Source: Streptomyces sp. MspMP-M5 (GTDB taxonomy: Bacteria > Actinomycetota > Actinomycetes > Streptomycetales > Streptomycetaceae). Taken from it: a stretch of DNA of 64,000 nt. Location: contig NZ_KB891855.1 of the NCBI RefSeq assembly GCF_000373585.1, positions 1 through 64,000 of the forward strand, written 5' to 3'. Position 1 is the stretch's first letter, and the number at the start of each line of letters is the position of its first letter. Positions 1-9,080 of the stretch are shown here, in pieces. The position numbers and the translations under genes are program-made. The notes under the pieces were generated by a model that worked only from the letters and a program-made list of their open reading frames with translations, ran no database searches and was not told where the DNA came from.

Positions 1-76
1 CTGGGTTGATAGGCCAGATATGGAAGCATCGTAAGGTGTGGAGTTGACTGGTACTAATAGGCCGAGGGCTTGTCCT
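1..76 (+). rRNA. 23S ribosomal RNA, 3' end (partial)
   Basis: The first bases carry the conserved 3' terminal segment of bacterial 23S rRNA, including the stretch GGTACTAATAGGCCGAGGGC. The gene starts outside the window. The exact 3' end is estimated by alignment in memory with the E. coli 23S end and may be off by a few bases. The 5S gene follows about 110 bases downstream in the usual 23S-5S order. The spacer 77-185 shows no gene and is likely to hold processing sites. Confidence 0.9.
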
Positions 77-185
77 CAGTTGCTCGCGTCCACTGTGTGG
101 TTCCCGGGTTGCGAACAGTCGCAGCGTCGGTACAAGAACCACTTCTTTAACTGAAGAGTGTGCTTGTTCGCTTGAACCCGAATGG

Positions 186-304
186 GTTTCGGTGGTTATA
201 GCGTTAGGGAAACGCCCGGTTACATTCCGAACCCGGAAGCTAAGCCTTTCAGCGCCGATGGTACTGCAGGGGGGACCCTGTGGGAGAGTAGGACGCCGCC
301 GAAC
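186..304 (+). rRNA. rrf: 5S ribosomal RNA
   Basis: This is a complete 5S rRNA of about 119 nt. The 5' end GTTTCGGTGG pairs with the 3' end CCGCCGAAC, forming helix I. The loop segment CGCCCGGTTACATTCCGAAC and the GGGAGAGTAGGAC stretch near the 3' end are typical of actinobacterial 5S. It is the last gene of an rRNA operon and is followed directly by a strong terminator. Confidence 0.95.
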
Positions 305-312
305 AATTTGTG

Positions 313-359
313 AAGGACCCCTGGTCCCAGCGTTCACGCTGGGACCAGGGGTCCTTTTG
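313..359 (+). terminator. rRNA operon terminator
   Basis: A perfect 21-bp inverted repeat (313-333 with 336-356) has a 2-base loop and ends in a short T run (TTTTG). It starts 8 bases after the end of 5S, where the rRNA operon should terminate. Confidence 0.9.
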
Positions 360-429
360 TTTTGCCGGAGCGCGCCGAACGGGTCGGTGCGTGAGAATGA
401 ATGCAGTACCGAAGACAGGAGTCACGTCG

Positions 430-2166
430 ATGTCCACCAACCCTTCCGACGATCGTCCGGAGCGCCGGCCGAGGCGCGACGGCGGTGACCATGGTGGCTT
501 CCGGCGCGATGACCGGGGGCCGCGGCGCGACAGCCGGGACAACCGCACCGGCCGCGACAACCGTGGTGGTGAGCGCGGCGGTTTCCGACGCGACGACCGG
601 TCCGAGCGGCGCGATGAGCGGCGGGACGAGCGGCCCGGTGGCCGCGGTGGGTTCCGGCGTGACGACGAGCGTGGCGGCGTCCGGCGGGACGACGACCGCG
701 GTGGGTTCCGTCGGGATGGCGAGCGTGGTGGGTTCCGGAGGGATGACCGGGATCGGGGGCCGCGGCGGGATGACCGTGGTGGGTTCCGGCGTGACGAGCG
801 CGGCGGCGAGCGCGGTGGATTCCGGCGCGACGACCGGTTCGAGCGGCGGGACGACCGGGGCGGGTTCCGGCGGGATGAGCGTCGGGACGATCGCGACCGT
901 CGGGACGATCGCGACCGTGGCGGGTTCCGTAGGGACGACCGGTTCGAGCGGCGCGACGAGCGGCGCGACGAGCGCGGCGGTGGCCGGGGCGGGTTCCGTC
1001 GCGACGAGCGGGACGACCGTGGGGGTTTCCGGCGGGACGACCGTCCGCGGGACGACCGTGCGCGGGCGCCGCGGCGGGACGACGACCGCGGTGGCTTCCG
1101 GCGTGAGGACAACCGCGGTGGGTTCCGGCGTGACGACGAGCGTGGCGGCGTCCGGCGGGACGACGAGCGCGGTGGGTTCCGTCGGGATGGCGAGCGTGGT
1201 GGGTTCCGGAGGGATGACCGGGATCGGGGGCCGCGGCGGGATGACCGTGGTGGGTTCCGGCGTGACGAGCGCGGCGGCGAGCGCGGGGCGCGGCGGCCCT
1301 ACGGTGGCGGGCGCGGCCGGGACGACCGGCGCGACGACCGTCGGGACGGGGCGCGTCGGGACGACTGGCGGGACCGCGACCGAGAGCCGATCAAGCGGCT
1401 GCCGATTCCGGAGGACGTGACCGGCGAGGAGATCGACAAGGCGGTGCGGCAGGAACTGCAGAGCCTGCCGAAGACGCTGGCGGAGGACGTCGCCAAGAAC
1501 CTGGTGATGGTCGCGCGGCTGCTCGACGAGGACCCGGAGAAGGCGTACGGGTATGCGCGGGTGGCGCTGCGGCTGGCGTCGCGGGTCGCGGCGGTCCGGG
1601 AGGCGGGCGGCTTCGCGGCGTACGGGGTCGGGAAGTACGCCGAGGCGCTGAAGGAGTTCCGGGCGGCGCGGCGGATGACCGGCAGCGCGGAGCTGTGGCC
1701 GCTCATGGCGGACTGTGAGCGCGGGCTCGGGCGGCCGGAGAAGGCGCTGGCGATGGCCGGTGAGCCGGAGGTGCAGCGGCTGGACAAGGCCGGGCAGGTC
1801 GAGATGCGGCTGGTCGCGGCCGGGGCCCGGCGGGACATGGGGCAGGCGGACGCCGCGGTGGTGACGCTGCAGAGCCCCGAGCTGGCGTCGAACGCGGTGC
1901 ACCCGTGGACGGCCCGGCTGCGCTACGCGTACGCGGACGCGCTGCTGGCGGTCGGGCGCGAGGGCGAGGCGCGGGACTGGTTCGCCAAGGCGCTGGAGGC
2001 CGATCAGGCGGGGACGACGGATGCGTCGGACCGGCTGGCCGAGCTGGACGGGGTGCAGTTCACCGACGCGCTGGTCGAGGACGACGAAGAGGCCGAAGAA
2101 GAGGCCGGAGCGGAGCAGGCGGCGGGTGAGGCCGCGGCCGGCGGCGACGCGGAGAAGACCGAGTAG
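430..2166 (+). CDS. RGG/FRRD-repeat protein with TPR-like C-terminal domain
   Basis: 578 residues. Residues 1 to about 320 are a low-complexity region of Arg, Asp, Gly and Phe: I count about 16 copies of GGFRR plus two GGVRR variants, linked by DD/ER/DR stretches. From about 320 comes a folded helical part (starting IKRLPIPEDVTGEEID) with helix pairs such as AEALKEFRAARRMTG and GEARDWFAKALEAD that look like tetratricopeptide units. The last 30 or so residues are acidic. ATG 430 was chosen because AGGAG (417-421) lies 8 bases upstream; an earlier in-frame start falls in the rRNA terminator. RGG-type repeats bind RNA in eukaryotic and some bacterial proteins, and TPRs bind proteins. A role in ribosome or RNA metabolism fits the place behind an rRNA operon but is inference. 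I do not know a characterised homologue. Confidence 0.85.
   Translation: MSTNPSDDRPERRPRRDGGDHGGFRRDDRGPRRDSRDNRTGRDNRGGERGGFRRDDRSERRDERRDERPGGRGGFRRDDERGGVRRDDDRGGFRRDGERGGFRRDDRDRGPRRDDRGGFRRDERGGERGGFRRDDRFERRDDRGGFRRDERRDDRDRRDDRDRGGFRRDDRFERRDERRDERGGGRGGFRRDERDDRGGFRRDDRPRDDRARAPRRDDDRGGFRREDNRGGFRRDDERGGVRRDDERGGFRRDGERGGFRRDDRDRGPRRDDRGGFRRDERGGERGARRPYGGGRGRDDRRDDRRDGARRDDWRDRDREPIKRLPIPEDVTGEEIDKAVRQELQSLPKTLAEDVAKNLVMVARLLDEDPEKAYGYARVALRLASRVAAVREAGGFAAYGVGKYAEALKEFRAARRMTGSAELWPLMADCERGLGRPEKALAMAGEPEVQRLDKAGQVEMRLVAAGARRDMGQADAAVVTLQSPELASNAVHPWTARLRYAYADALLAVGREGEARDWFAKALEADQAGTTDASDRLAELDGVQFTDALVEDDEEAEEEAGAEQAAGEAAAGGDAEKTE
642..815 (+). repeat. Internal segmental duplication, copy 1
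   Basis: 174 bases inside the repeat-protein gene are repeated at 1113-1286 (offset 471, in frame) with a single difference: C at 697 against G at 1168. Other units of the same gene are only loosely similar, so this looks like a recent in-frame duplication or gene conversion. Confidence 0.9.
1113..1286 (+). repeat. Internal segmental duplication, copy 2
   Basis: Second copy of the 174-base segment at 642-815, matching 173 of 174 positions. Both copies encode the same run of GGFRRD and GGVRRD units. The offset of 471 bases is a multiple of three, so copy-number change would keep the reading frame. Confidence 0.9.
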
Positions 2167-2184
2167 GTCGCCGGTTGGTGAGTG

Positions 2185-2222
2185 ACGAGAAGGGCGGGCC
2201 CGTGCGGGTCCGCCCTTCTCGT
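2185..2222. terminator. Bidirectional hairpin between convergent genes
   Basis: An 18-bp stem (2185-2202 with 2205-2222, one G-T mismatch) with a 2-base loop lies between the convergent ends of the repeat-protein gene and desD. It is likely to terminate both transcripts. There is no clear T run. Confidence 0.75.
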
Positions 2223-2245
2223 TGTGGGGGGTGTTGTGGGGTGGA

Positions 2246-4063
2246 TCAGGGTGCGTACGGGGCGATGGGGTTGTGGAGGGTGCCGATGAGCTGGAGGGCG
2301 CCGGCCGGGTCCTGGAGGTCGACCATCTGCTGGTTGTTGCGCAGCTGGAGGCGGTTGAGGCAGGAGAGGGCGAACTCGGGGGCGAACATGTCGTACTCGG
2401 CGAACTTGTCGGCGAGGTGGGGGTGGGCCGCCTGGTAGTCGGTGACGGTGGCGGCGACGGTGCGCCAGAAGGTGTCCTCGTCGAGGACGCCGCGGTCGTC
2501 GAGGGTGGCGCCGAGGAAGCGGAAGAAGCAGTCGAAGACGTCGGTGAAGACGGAGAGCAGCTTCTTGTCGTCGGGGACGTCGGCGCGGATGCGTTCGACG
2601 GTCGGCGGGAGGACCGCGTCGGCGGACATCACGGCGATCTCCTCGGCGATGTCCTTGAAGATCACGCGGGCCACCGCGCCGTCCTCGATGACGAGGATGG
2701 CGTTCTCGCCGTGCGGCATGAAGACCAGGTCGTAGGCGTAGAACGCGTGCAGGACCGGGGTGAGGTAGCCGTCGAGGTAGCGGCGCAGCCAGACCTCGGG
2801 GGCCAGGCCGGACTCGGCGATCAGGGCGGCGGCGAAGGAGTCGCCGGCGCGGTCGACGTGGAGGAGGGAGGCCATGGTCGCCAGCCGCTGGCCCGGTTCG
2901 AGGGTGGGGACCGGGCTCTCGCGCCAGAGGGCGGCGAGCATCTTGCGGTACGGGGAGCCCTTTTCGGTGGCGGCCTCGTACTGGCGGTGGTGGTAGCCGA
3001 TGGCGGCGCGCTCGCGGATGATCGAGAAGCGGGCGGCCTTGAAGGTGTCGTCGGCGTCGATCAGGCGGGCCAGCCAGTCGTTGATGGCCGGGGTGGCCTC
3101 CATGTACGAGGCGGAAAGGCCGCGCATGAAGCCCATGTTGAGGACCGAGAGGGCCGTTTTGACGTAGTGCTTGCCGGGGTGGCTGGTGTTGAAGAAGGTG
3201 CGGATGGACTGCTGGGCGAGGTACTGGTCGTCGCCGGGGCCCAGGCAGACCAGGCGGCGCTGGGCGACCTCGGCGGCGAAGGTGACGGAGAGCTTGTTCC
3301 ACCACTGCCAGGGGTGGGTGGGGAAGAGGTGGTAGTCGGCGGGGTCGAGGCCGAGGCCGGTGAGGGTGGCGGTGAAGCGGGCCCGGGTCCCGGCGGGGAG
3401 TTCGGCCTCGATGAGCGTGTCGTAGTCGAGGCCGGCGCCGGCGGTGAAGGTGCTGTGGTCGCGGTGGGCGGCCAGCCAGATCAGCTGGAGCGGGGCGGCG
3501 GCCTCGGGGGCGTAGGCGTGGTACTCGTGGACGCCGAAGCCGAGGCGGCCGTTGTTGGCGACGAAGCAGGGGTGGCCCTCGGTCATGCCGGTCTCGACGG
3601 CCTGGAAGCCGGCGCCGGCGAGTTCGGCGGCGGTGGGGGCCTTGCCGGCGAGCTTGTAGGCGGTGCCGGAGAGGGTGGAGCTGATCTCCTCCAGGTAGAC
3701 GGGGAGGACGTCTGCGGCCAGGCCCAGGGAGGTGTGGAACTCGGTGATGAAGTCCAGGGCGTCCAGGGGGAGTTCGGTGCCGGCGCGGTGGCGGGTGATG
3801 CCGTCCGGGTCGATCTGCCAGTGGTCGAGGGCGCGTCTGCGGGCGGTGAAGCGGTAGGTGGTGGTGGCGTCGTCGCTGTGGACGGCGTAGCGGCCGTCCT
3901 CGGGCAGCGGCTCGGGCGTCAGGAGGCGTTCGTGGGCGAACTCGGCGAGGGCCTTGCGGACCAGGGCGCGGTTGGCGCGGGCCCACAGGTCGGGGGTGAG
4001 GTGGGCGACCGCGTCCTGGGCGGGCTGGTGCGGGGCGGGGGAGGGGGTTTCCCGGGTGGTCAT
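2246..4063 (-). CDS. desD: Desferrioxamine synthetase DesD (NIS synthetase)
   Basis: 605 residues, the usual length for IucA/IucC-family NRPS-independent siderophore synthetases. DesD uses ATP to join and cyclise N-hydroxy-N-succinyl-cadaverine units into desferrioxamine E, or mixed units into desferrioxamine B. Visible family blocks are EGHPCFVANNGRLGFG (near residue 175), HPWQWWNKL, a long block RTFFNTSHPGKHYVKTAL followed by NMGFMRGL, and PHGENAILV with its metal/ATP-binding His-Glu-Asn. The sequence closely matches the S. coelicolor DesD I remember. The ATG overlaps the desC stop by 4 bases (ATGA) and has a GAGGAG site. It is the last gene of the desABCD operon, controlled by the iron box upstream of desA. 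Confidence 0.97.
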   Translation of the reverse strand: MTTRETPSPAPHQPAQDAVAHLTPDLWARANRALVRKALAEFAHERLLTPEPLPEDGRYAVHSDDATTTYRFTARRRALDHWQIDPDGITRHRAGTELPLDALDFITEFHTSLGLAADVLPVYLEEISSTLSGTAYKLAGKAPTAAELAGAGFQAVETGMTEGHPCFVANNGRLGFGVHEYHAYAPEAAAPLQLIWLAAHRDHSTFTAGAGLDYDTLIEAELPAGTRARFTATLTGLGLDPADYHLFPTHPWQWWNKLSVTFAAEVAQRRLVCLGPGDDQYLAQQSIRTFFNTSHPGKHYVKTALSVLNMGFMRGLSASYMEATPAINDWLARLIDADDTFKAARFSIIRERAAIGYHHRQYEAATEKGSPYRKMLAALWRESPVPTLEPGQRLATMASLLHVDRAGDSFAAALIAESGLAPEVWLRRYLDGYLTPVLHAFYAYDLVFMPHGENAILVIEDGAVARVIFKDIAEEIAVMSADAVLPPTVERIRADVPDDKKLLSVFTDVFDCFFRFLGATLDDRGVLDEDTFWRTVAATVTDYQAAHPHLADKFAEYDMFAPEFALSCLNRLQLRNNQQMVDLQDPAGALQLIGTLHNPIAPYAP

Positions 4064-4629
4064 CGGTGGGCTCCTCGGGTGGCCAGGAACTGGTCGCGGG
4101 TGCAGGTGCTGAGCAGGGCGTCTTTGGAGGGCAGCGAGACGGTGCGGACGACTTCGAAGCCGACGGCCTCGTTGAGGGCGTGCACCGCGGTGTTGCGGGT
4201 GTCGGGTTCGACGACCACGCGCCGGGTGTCGGGGTCGGCGAAGAGGCTCTCCATGACCGTGATGAGGACGGCGTGGGTGAAGCCGTGGACGGGGGTGTCC
4301 GTGGGGGCGGTCAGGAAGTGCATGCCGACGTCGCCGGGCCGGGCGGCGTGGATGCCGACCAGTTCGCGGTGGGCGGGGTCGTAGCGCTCCATGAGGAAGG
4401 CGGGGGTGCCGTCGTGCAGGCCGAGGAAGGCGTCGTGGTGCGGATCGGCGTCGATCCGGGCGAACTCCTTCTCGACGGCCGGCAGGTCGCAGTCCTGCAT
4501 CAGCCAGAAGACGGCCTTGGGGTGGGTGACCCAGGAGTGCAGGACGGCGGCGTCGGCGGCGGGGTCGACGGGCCGCAGGGCGAACTCCCCCAGCGCGGGG
4601 TCGGTGCGGGTGAAGACGGGGGCGTTCAT
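4060..4629 (-). CDS. desC: N-hydroxycadaverine acyltransferase DesC
   Basis: 189 residues, GNAT-type acyltransferase of the siderophore class (Acetyltransf_8/IucB-like). In the desferrioxamine pathway it acylates N-hydroxycadaverine with succinyl-CoA or acetyl-CoA. Family features are [11 protein letters not shown] near residue 35, FLMERYDP in the middle, and [20 protein letters not shown], the acyl-CoA-binding C-terminal GNAT part. The start overlaps the desB stop and its own stop overlaps the desD start (both ATGA), so the three genes are translationally coupled. Confidence 0.96.
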   Translation of the reverse strand: MNAPVFTRTDPALGEFALRPVDPAADAAVLHSWVTHPKAVFWLMQDCDLPAVEKEFARIDADPHHDAFLGLHDGTPAFLMERYDPAHRELVGIHAARPGDVGMHFLTAPTDTPVHGFTHAVLITVMESLFADPDTRRVVVEPDTRNTAVHALNEAVGFEVVRTVSLPSKDALLSTCTRDQFLATRGAHR

Positions 4630-5951
4630 GCGGGTATCTCCATCGGGTCGTGCGGGCCGGCCGGGGCGGCGAACTCCTGGAAAGCGATGGCCTTCTCGAC
4701 CGGGTAGTACTCGCGGCCGAGCAGCTCGCGGACGATGCAGGAGTTGCGGTAGGCGGCCATGCCGAGGTCGGGCGTGACGAAGCCGTGGGTGTGCAGCTCG
4801 GCGTTCTGCACGAAGATGCCGTGGCCGGTGGTGTCGATGCTGTAGTTGCGGGCGACGTCGTAGCGGCCGGCGGCGTCCCAGGCGATCCGGTCGCGGACCG
4901 GGTCCAGGAAGTCGGGTACGCGGTAGCGGTAGCCGGTGGCGAGGATCAGGCCCTGGGTGGCGAGGGTGAAGTCGCGGCCCTGTTCCTCCTGGCGCAGGCC
5001 GAGGGTGTAGGTGCCGGTGGCCTCGTCGTAACGGGCGTCCTGGAGTGCGGTGTTGGTGAGCAGGCGGGTGCGGACCGGGCCGGCCAGGCGCTTCTGGTAG
5101 AGCAGGTCGAAGATGTCGTTGATCAGCTCCGAGTCGATGCCCTTGTAGAGGTGCTTCTGGGTGGCGTTGAGGCGGTCGCGGGTGGCCGGGGGGAGGGCGT
5201 GGAAGTAGTCCACGTACTCCGGGGAGGTCATCTCCAGGGTGAGCTTGGTGTATTCGAGGGGGAAGAAGCGGGGGGAGCGGGTAGCCCAGGTCAGGTGGTA
5301 GCCGTGGGCGTCGATGTCCTGGAGGAGGTCGTGGTAGATCTCGGCGGCGCTCTGGCCGCTGCCGATGATGGTGATGCTGTCCTTGGCCTGGAGGGCGGCC
5401 TTGGCGTCGAGGTAGCCGGCGTTGTGCAGGGCGTCGCCGCCGAGGTCCCGGCAGGCGTCGGGGAGGTGCGGCGGGGTGCCGGTGCCGAGGACGAGCTTGC
5501 GGGCCCGGAAGGTGTGCCGTTCGCCCTGGTGGTCGGCGTGGACGAGGTAGACCTCGGCACTCTCGTCGTACTCGACGGTGGTGACCTTGTGGGAGAAGCG
5601 GACGGTGTCGAGTTTCCCGACGGCCCAACGGCAGTAGTCGTTGAACTCGGCGCGCAGCGGATAGAAGTTCTCGCGGATGTAGAAGGAGTACATCCGGCCC
5701 GATTCCTTCAGGTAGTTGAGGAAGGAGAAGGGCGAGGTGGGGTCGGCGAGGGTGACCAGGTCGGCCATGAACGGGACCTGGAGGTGGCTGCTCTCCAGCA
5801 TCATGCCGGGGTGCCAGTCGAAGGCCGGCCGGTCGTCGAGGAAGAGGCCGTTCAGCTCGTCGATGGGGGCGGTCAGGCAGGCCAGGCCGAGGTTGAACGG
5901 GCCGAGTCCGATGGCGAGGAAGTCGTAGGGGGTGTCGTGGGGGACGGTCAC
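4626..5951 (-). CDS. desB: Cadaverine N-monooxygenase DesB
   Basis: 441 residues, the length of lysine/ornithine N-monooxygenases (IucD/SidA family). It hydroxylates cadaverine using FAD, NADPH and O2. The FAD site is [10 protein letters not shown] near residue 16, the NADPH site is [16 protein letters not shown] near residue 200, and the C-terminal motif is [17 protein letters not shown]. It starts at GTG 5951 with a GGAGAGAG ribosome-binding site. It lies 41 bases after desA and overlaps desC by 4 bases. Confidence 0.97.
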   Translation of the reverse strand: MTVPHDTPYDFLAIGLGPFNLGLACLTAPIDELNGLFLDDRPAFDWHPGMMLESSHLQVPFMADLVTLADPTSPFSFLNYLKESGRMYSFYIRENFYPLRAEFNDYCRWAVGKLDTVRFSHKVTTVEYDESAEVYLVHADHQGERHTFRARKLVLGTGTPPHLPDACRDLGGDALHNAGYLDAKAALQAKDSITIIGSGQSAAEIYHDLLQDIDAHGYHLTWATRSPRFFPLEYTKLTLEMTSPEYVDYFHALPPATRDRLNATQKHLYKGIDSELINDIFDLLYQKRLAGPVRTRLLTNTALQDARYDEATGTYTLGLRQEEQGRDFTLATQGLILATGYRYRVPDFLDPVRDRIAWDAAGRYDVARNYSIDTTGHGIFVQNAELHTHGFVTPDLGMAAYRNSCIVRELLGREYYPVEKAIAFQEFAAPAGPHDPMEIPA

Positions 5952-5992
5952 GGGGGGTCTCTCTCCGGAGATGGTCGAACGGTTGCGTCGGG

Positions 5993-7540
5993 TCAGGGGG
6001 CGCTGAGGGCCGGGGCCGGGCGGCCGGCTCCGGGCTGCTCGGCGAGGTGGCGGCCGGCGTGCTCGGCGATCAGGTCGAGGACGGTGGCGATGTCGTCGAG
6101 CGTGGTCTCCGGGTTGAGCAGGGTGAACTTCAGGTAGTGCCGGCCGTCGACCTTGGTGCCCGCGACGATCGCGTCACCGGAGGCGAAGAGGGCTTCCCGG
6201 GCGTGCAGATTGACCCGGTCGGTGAGTTCGGGGTCCTGGGGGCCGCCGGGGAGGTAGCGGAAGACCAGGGTGCTGAGCTGGGGCTCCACCACGACCTCGA
6301 AGCGCGGGTCGTCGTGCAGCAGTTTCCAGGCGTCGGCGGCCCGGTCGACGACCTCGTCGAAGAGTTCGCCGACGGCCTGTGCGCCCATGATGCGCAGGGT
6401 CAGCCAGAGTTTGAGGGCGTCGAAGCGGCGGGTGGTCTGCAGCGACTTGTCGACCTGGTTGGGGATCCGCTTCTCGACCATCCGGCGCGGGTTGAGGTAG
6501 TCCGCGTGGTAGGTGACGTGCCGGAGCGTGGCACGGTCGCGGACCAGGACGGCGCTGGAACTGACCGGCTGGAAGAAGGACTTGTGGTAGTCGACGGTCA
6601 CCGAGTCGGCGCGTTCGATGCCGGTGAGCAGTTCGCGGCGGCGGGAGACCAGCAGGCCGCAGCCGTAGGCGGCGTCCACGTGCATCCAGGCGCCGTACCG
6701 GGCGGCCAGGTCGGCGATCTCCGGGAGCGGGTCGATGGAGCCGAAGTCGGTGGTGCCGGCGGTGGCGACGATCGCCATGGGTATCAGGCCGTCGCGGCGG
6801 CAGCGCTCCAGTTCGGCGGCGAGCGCGTCGGTGCGCATCCGCTTGGTGTCGTCGGCGGGGACGGCGATGACGGCCTCCGCGCCCAGGCCGAGCAGGGTGG
6901 CGGACTTGCGGATGCTGAAGTGGCTGCAGGCGGAGGTGAGGATGCGCAGCCGGGGGAGCAGGTCGGTGAGCCGGGTGCCTTCCGGGGTGGACTCGTGGGC
7001 GAGTTCGCGGCGGCAGGTCTCGTCCCGGGCGAGCAGCATGGCCTGGAGGTTGGACTGGCTGCCGCCGCTGGTGAAGATGCCGTCGGCGGCCGCGCCGAGG
7101 CCGATCCGCTCGGCGGTCCAGTCGATCAGGCGGCGCTCGATGAGGGTGCCGCCGGCGCTCTGGTCCCAGGTGTCCAGGGAGGAGTTGACGGCGGAGAGCA
7201 CCGCCTCGCCGACGAGGGCCGGGATCACCACGGGGCAGTTGAGGTGCGCGAGGTAGCGCGGGTGGTGGAAGTAGATGGCGTCGCGGAGGTAGACGCGTTC
7301 CAGCTCGTCGAGCGCGGCGGCCGGGTCGTGCAGCGGGGTGTCGAGGTCGACGGCGGCGACGGTGGGTGCCAGCTCGTCGACGGAGACGCCGGTGAAGGGG
7401 CGCTCGGTGGTGGCGAACCGGTCGCTGAGCCGGGTGACGCTGTCGGTGACGGCGGTGCGGTAGCGGTCGGCGGTGCGGTTGTTGAGGAGATAGGTGCGGC
7501 TGTCGGCCGGGTCCTCGGCGGGGTGCGCGAGGCGACTCAT
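5993..7540 (-). CDS. desA: Lysine decarboxylase DesA
   Basis: 515 residues, PLP-dependent group II decarboxylase. It makes cadaverine from L-lysine, the first step of desferrioxamine synthesis. The PLP lysine lies in [28 protein letters not shown] holds the cofactor Asp, and [14 protein letters not shown] the phosphate-binding part. ATG 7540 was chosen because a GGGAGG site precedes it; a GTG at 7597 is in frame but has no such site. The gene heads desABCD. The iron box at 7628-7646 overlaps its likely -10 element, so repression by a DtxR-type protein with iron (DmdR1 in S. coelicolor) is expected. Confidence 0.97.
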   Translation of the reverse strand: MSRLAHPAEDPADSRTYLLNNRTADRYRTAVTDSVTRLSDRFATTERPFTGVSVDELAPTVAAVDLDTPLHDPAAALDELERVYLRDAIYFHHPRYLAHLNCPVVIPALVGEAVLSAVNSSLDTWDQSAGGTLIERRLIDWTAERIGLGAAADGIFTSGGSQSNLQAMLLARDETCRRELAHESTPEGTRLTDLLPRLRILTSACSHFSIRKSATLLGLGAEAVIAVPADDTKRMRTDALAAELERCRRDGLIPMAIVATAGTTDFGSIDPLPEIADLAARYGAWMHVDAAYGCGLLVSRRRELLTGIERADSVTVDYHKSFFQPVSSSAVLVRDRATLRHVTYHADYLNPRRMVEKRIPNQVDKSLQTTRRFDALKLWLTLRIMGAQAVGELFDEVVDRAADAWKLLHDDPRFEVVVEPQLSTLVFRYLPGGPQDPELTDRVNLHAREALFASGDAIVAGTKVDGRHYLKFTLLNPETTLDDIATVLDLIAEHAGRHLAEQPGAGRPAPALSAP

Positions 7541-7627
7541 GAAGGGCCCTCCCTGGTGCGGGTCGACCGCGTCCTGTGCAGGTGCGGAGGTGTGCACAGG
7601 GGCAGGGGGACCCGCCCGGTGACGCAG

Positions 7628-7646
7628 TGAGGTAAGCCTAACCTAA
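7628..7646 (-). promoter_or_regulatory. Iron box and promoter of desABCD
   Basis: Read on the minus strand the 19-mer is TTAGGTTAGGCTTACCTCA, close to the DtxR/DmdR consensus TTAGGTTAGGCTAACCTAA. It contains the -10-like hexamer TAGGCT (7635-7640), so a bound repressor would block the promoter. The leader to the desA ATG would be roughly 90 bases. Confidence 0.9.
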
Positions 7647-7698
7647 CCGGATCACCGGGTGGCTGCGGGGTGCCGGGACGGGCCGGTCCCGCGGCGCC

Positions 7699-8964
7699 TC
7701 AGCAGCTCCCTTCGTCGAGCGTGCGCAGCACCAGACCGGTCGCCGGCTTGGGGCCGAACGAGGTGGACTTACGGGGCATCGTCACGCCCTGCTGGGCGAG
7801 TTGACGGACGGTCTCCTCCGAGGTGGCGCGCATCAGCACGGCCGTCCCGCCGTGCCGGGCGGCCTGCGCCACCGCGGCCTCGGCGTGGTGCAGATAGCAG
7901 ATGTCCGACGGGCGGTCCGGGATTCGCCAGACCTCGTCCAGCAGCACCGAGTGCAGCACCGTCGCGTCCAACCGCCGCCAGGCCACGGGCCGGTCGGTGC
8001 GGATCGCGCCCTCCAGCAGCCGCGGATCGGGGCGGTCCAGGAGGTGGAAGGAGTCCGGGCCGCCGGACAGCACGAAGGCGTTGCCGGGCGTCTCGGTCAG
8101 CGCCTCCAGGGCGGCGGGCAGCCCGCCCGGCAGCCGGGAGACCCGGAACGCGCCGGCCACGTCCGCCAGCGCCTTCTCCGGGGGCAGGTGCGGCAGCACC
8201 CGGTGGATCGCCCGGACCTGGAGCGGATAGCGGGCGGTGTCGACCAGGAGCACCAGCCCGGACGCCCAGGGGGAGTCGGGGCCGGCGGCCGCCCGCTGCT
8301 CGTGGAGCCGCTGGTAGGTCGCCCAGCGGTGGTGGCCGTCGGCGATCAGCGCCTCCCGGAGGGCCAGGTCCGCGTCGACGGCGGCCAGCTCGGCCGGGTC
8401 GGTGAGCGCCCACAGGCGGTGGGCGAAGCCGTCCTCGGTGGTGGTGGCGAGCAGCGGGGTGCGCAGGACCGTGCGCTCGATGACCGCGGTGGCGCCGTTC
8501 GCGGTGCCCTGGCCGCGGTACGACAGCAGCAGCGGCTCGAAGTTGGCGGCCGCGGCCCCCATCAGGGCGGCCCGGTCCTCGACCACCTCGGGGATGACGT
8601 CCTCGTGCGGCAGCACCGGGCCGTCCAGCCGGAGCGCGCCGATCAGGCCGCGCTGGAGGACGTCCCCGGCGCGCTGCTCGTAGACGTACAGCGCCGGCTC
8701 CGGATCCGGTGTGAGGATTCCCTCCTCGCGCCAGCGGCGCAGGGTGTCCGCGGCCTGGCGGTGCCGGGCGGCCGGATCCACCGCGTGCGGCAGGATCAGC
8801 CGGACGATGTTGTACGGGTCGGAGGTCTCCAACTCCAGGACCTCGTCCGGGCGGACCACGACGTCGTAGGGCGGGGAGGTGACCGCGGTGAGGCTGCTGA
8901 CCCGGTCCGGTGCGTAGCGCAGGCCGCGGAACGGGAGGAGGCGGAGGCCGTCGGAGGTGGTCAT
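7699..8964 (-). CDS. DUF1015 family protein
   Basis: 421 residues. The N-terminal LLPFRGLRYAP, TSPPYDVV, DPYNIVRLILPH and the central LIADGHHRWATYQRL are hallmarks of DUF1015. ALYVYEQRAG and the downstream segments also fit. DUF1015 proteins are widespread in bacteria and archaea. Some relatives have been discussed as serine kinases, but I would not assign that activity to this protein. ATG at 8964. It is not in the same operon as desA: the stop lies about 50 bases upstream of the iron box. The gene for a HAD phosphatase diverges from it. Confidence 0.9.
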   Translation of the reverse strand: MTTSDGLRLLPFRGLRYAPDRVSSLTAVTSPPYDVVVRPDEVLELETSDPYNIVRLILPHAVDPAARHRQAADTLRRWREEGILTPDPEPALYVYEQRAGDVLQRGLIGALRLDGPVLPHEDVIPEVVEDRAALMGAAAANFEPLLLSYRGQGTANGATAVIERTVLRTPLLATTTEDGFAHRLWALTDPAELAAVDADLALREALIADGHHRWATYQRLHEQRAAAGPDSPWASGLVLLVDTARYPLQVRAIHRVLPHLPPEKALADVAGAFRVSRLPGGLPAALEALTETPGNAFVLSGGPDSFHLLDRPDPRLLEGAIRTDRPVAWRRLDATVLHSVLLDEVWRIPDRPSDICYLHHAEAAVAQAARHGGTAVLMRATSEETVRQLAQQGVTMPRKSTSFGPKPATGLVLRTLDEGSC

Positions 8965-9080
8965 TGAAGAATGCTAAGCCGGGAAGGGGGTGCGGGATGA
9001 TCGGGGGAGAGGCCGCGATCGGCCAGAAATATCGACCGGGCGAGCCTGGTAGGGCACCGAGGAGCGAGGAGCAGGACGGC

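Noticed and set aside
249..1902. Long open frames on the minus strand and in other frames across the repeat-protein gene
   Set aside because: They are made by the repetitive GC-rich sequence; their products are Arg/Ser/Pro or Thr/Val/Pro runs without any ribosome-binding site, and the plus-strand frame has a clear start and a folded C-terminal domain.
2004..4384. Very long frames opposite or beside desD and desC (up to 720 codons)
   Set aside because: Streptomyces GC bias leaves the shadow frames open; desABCD matches known proteins along the full length, and the shadows are low-complexity Gly/Val/Glu or Arg/Pro sequences.
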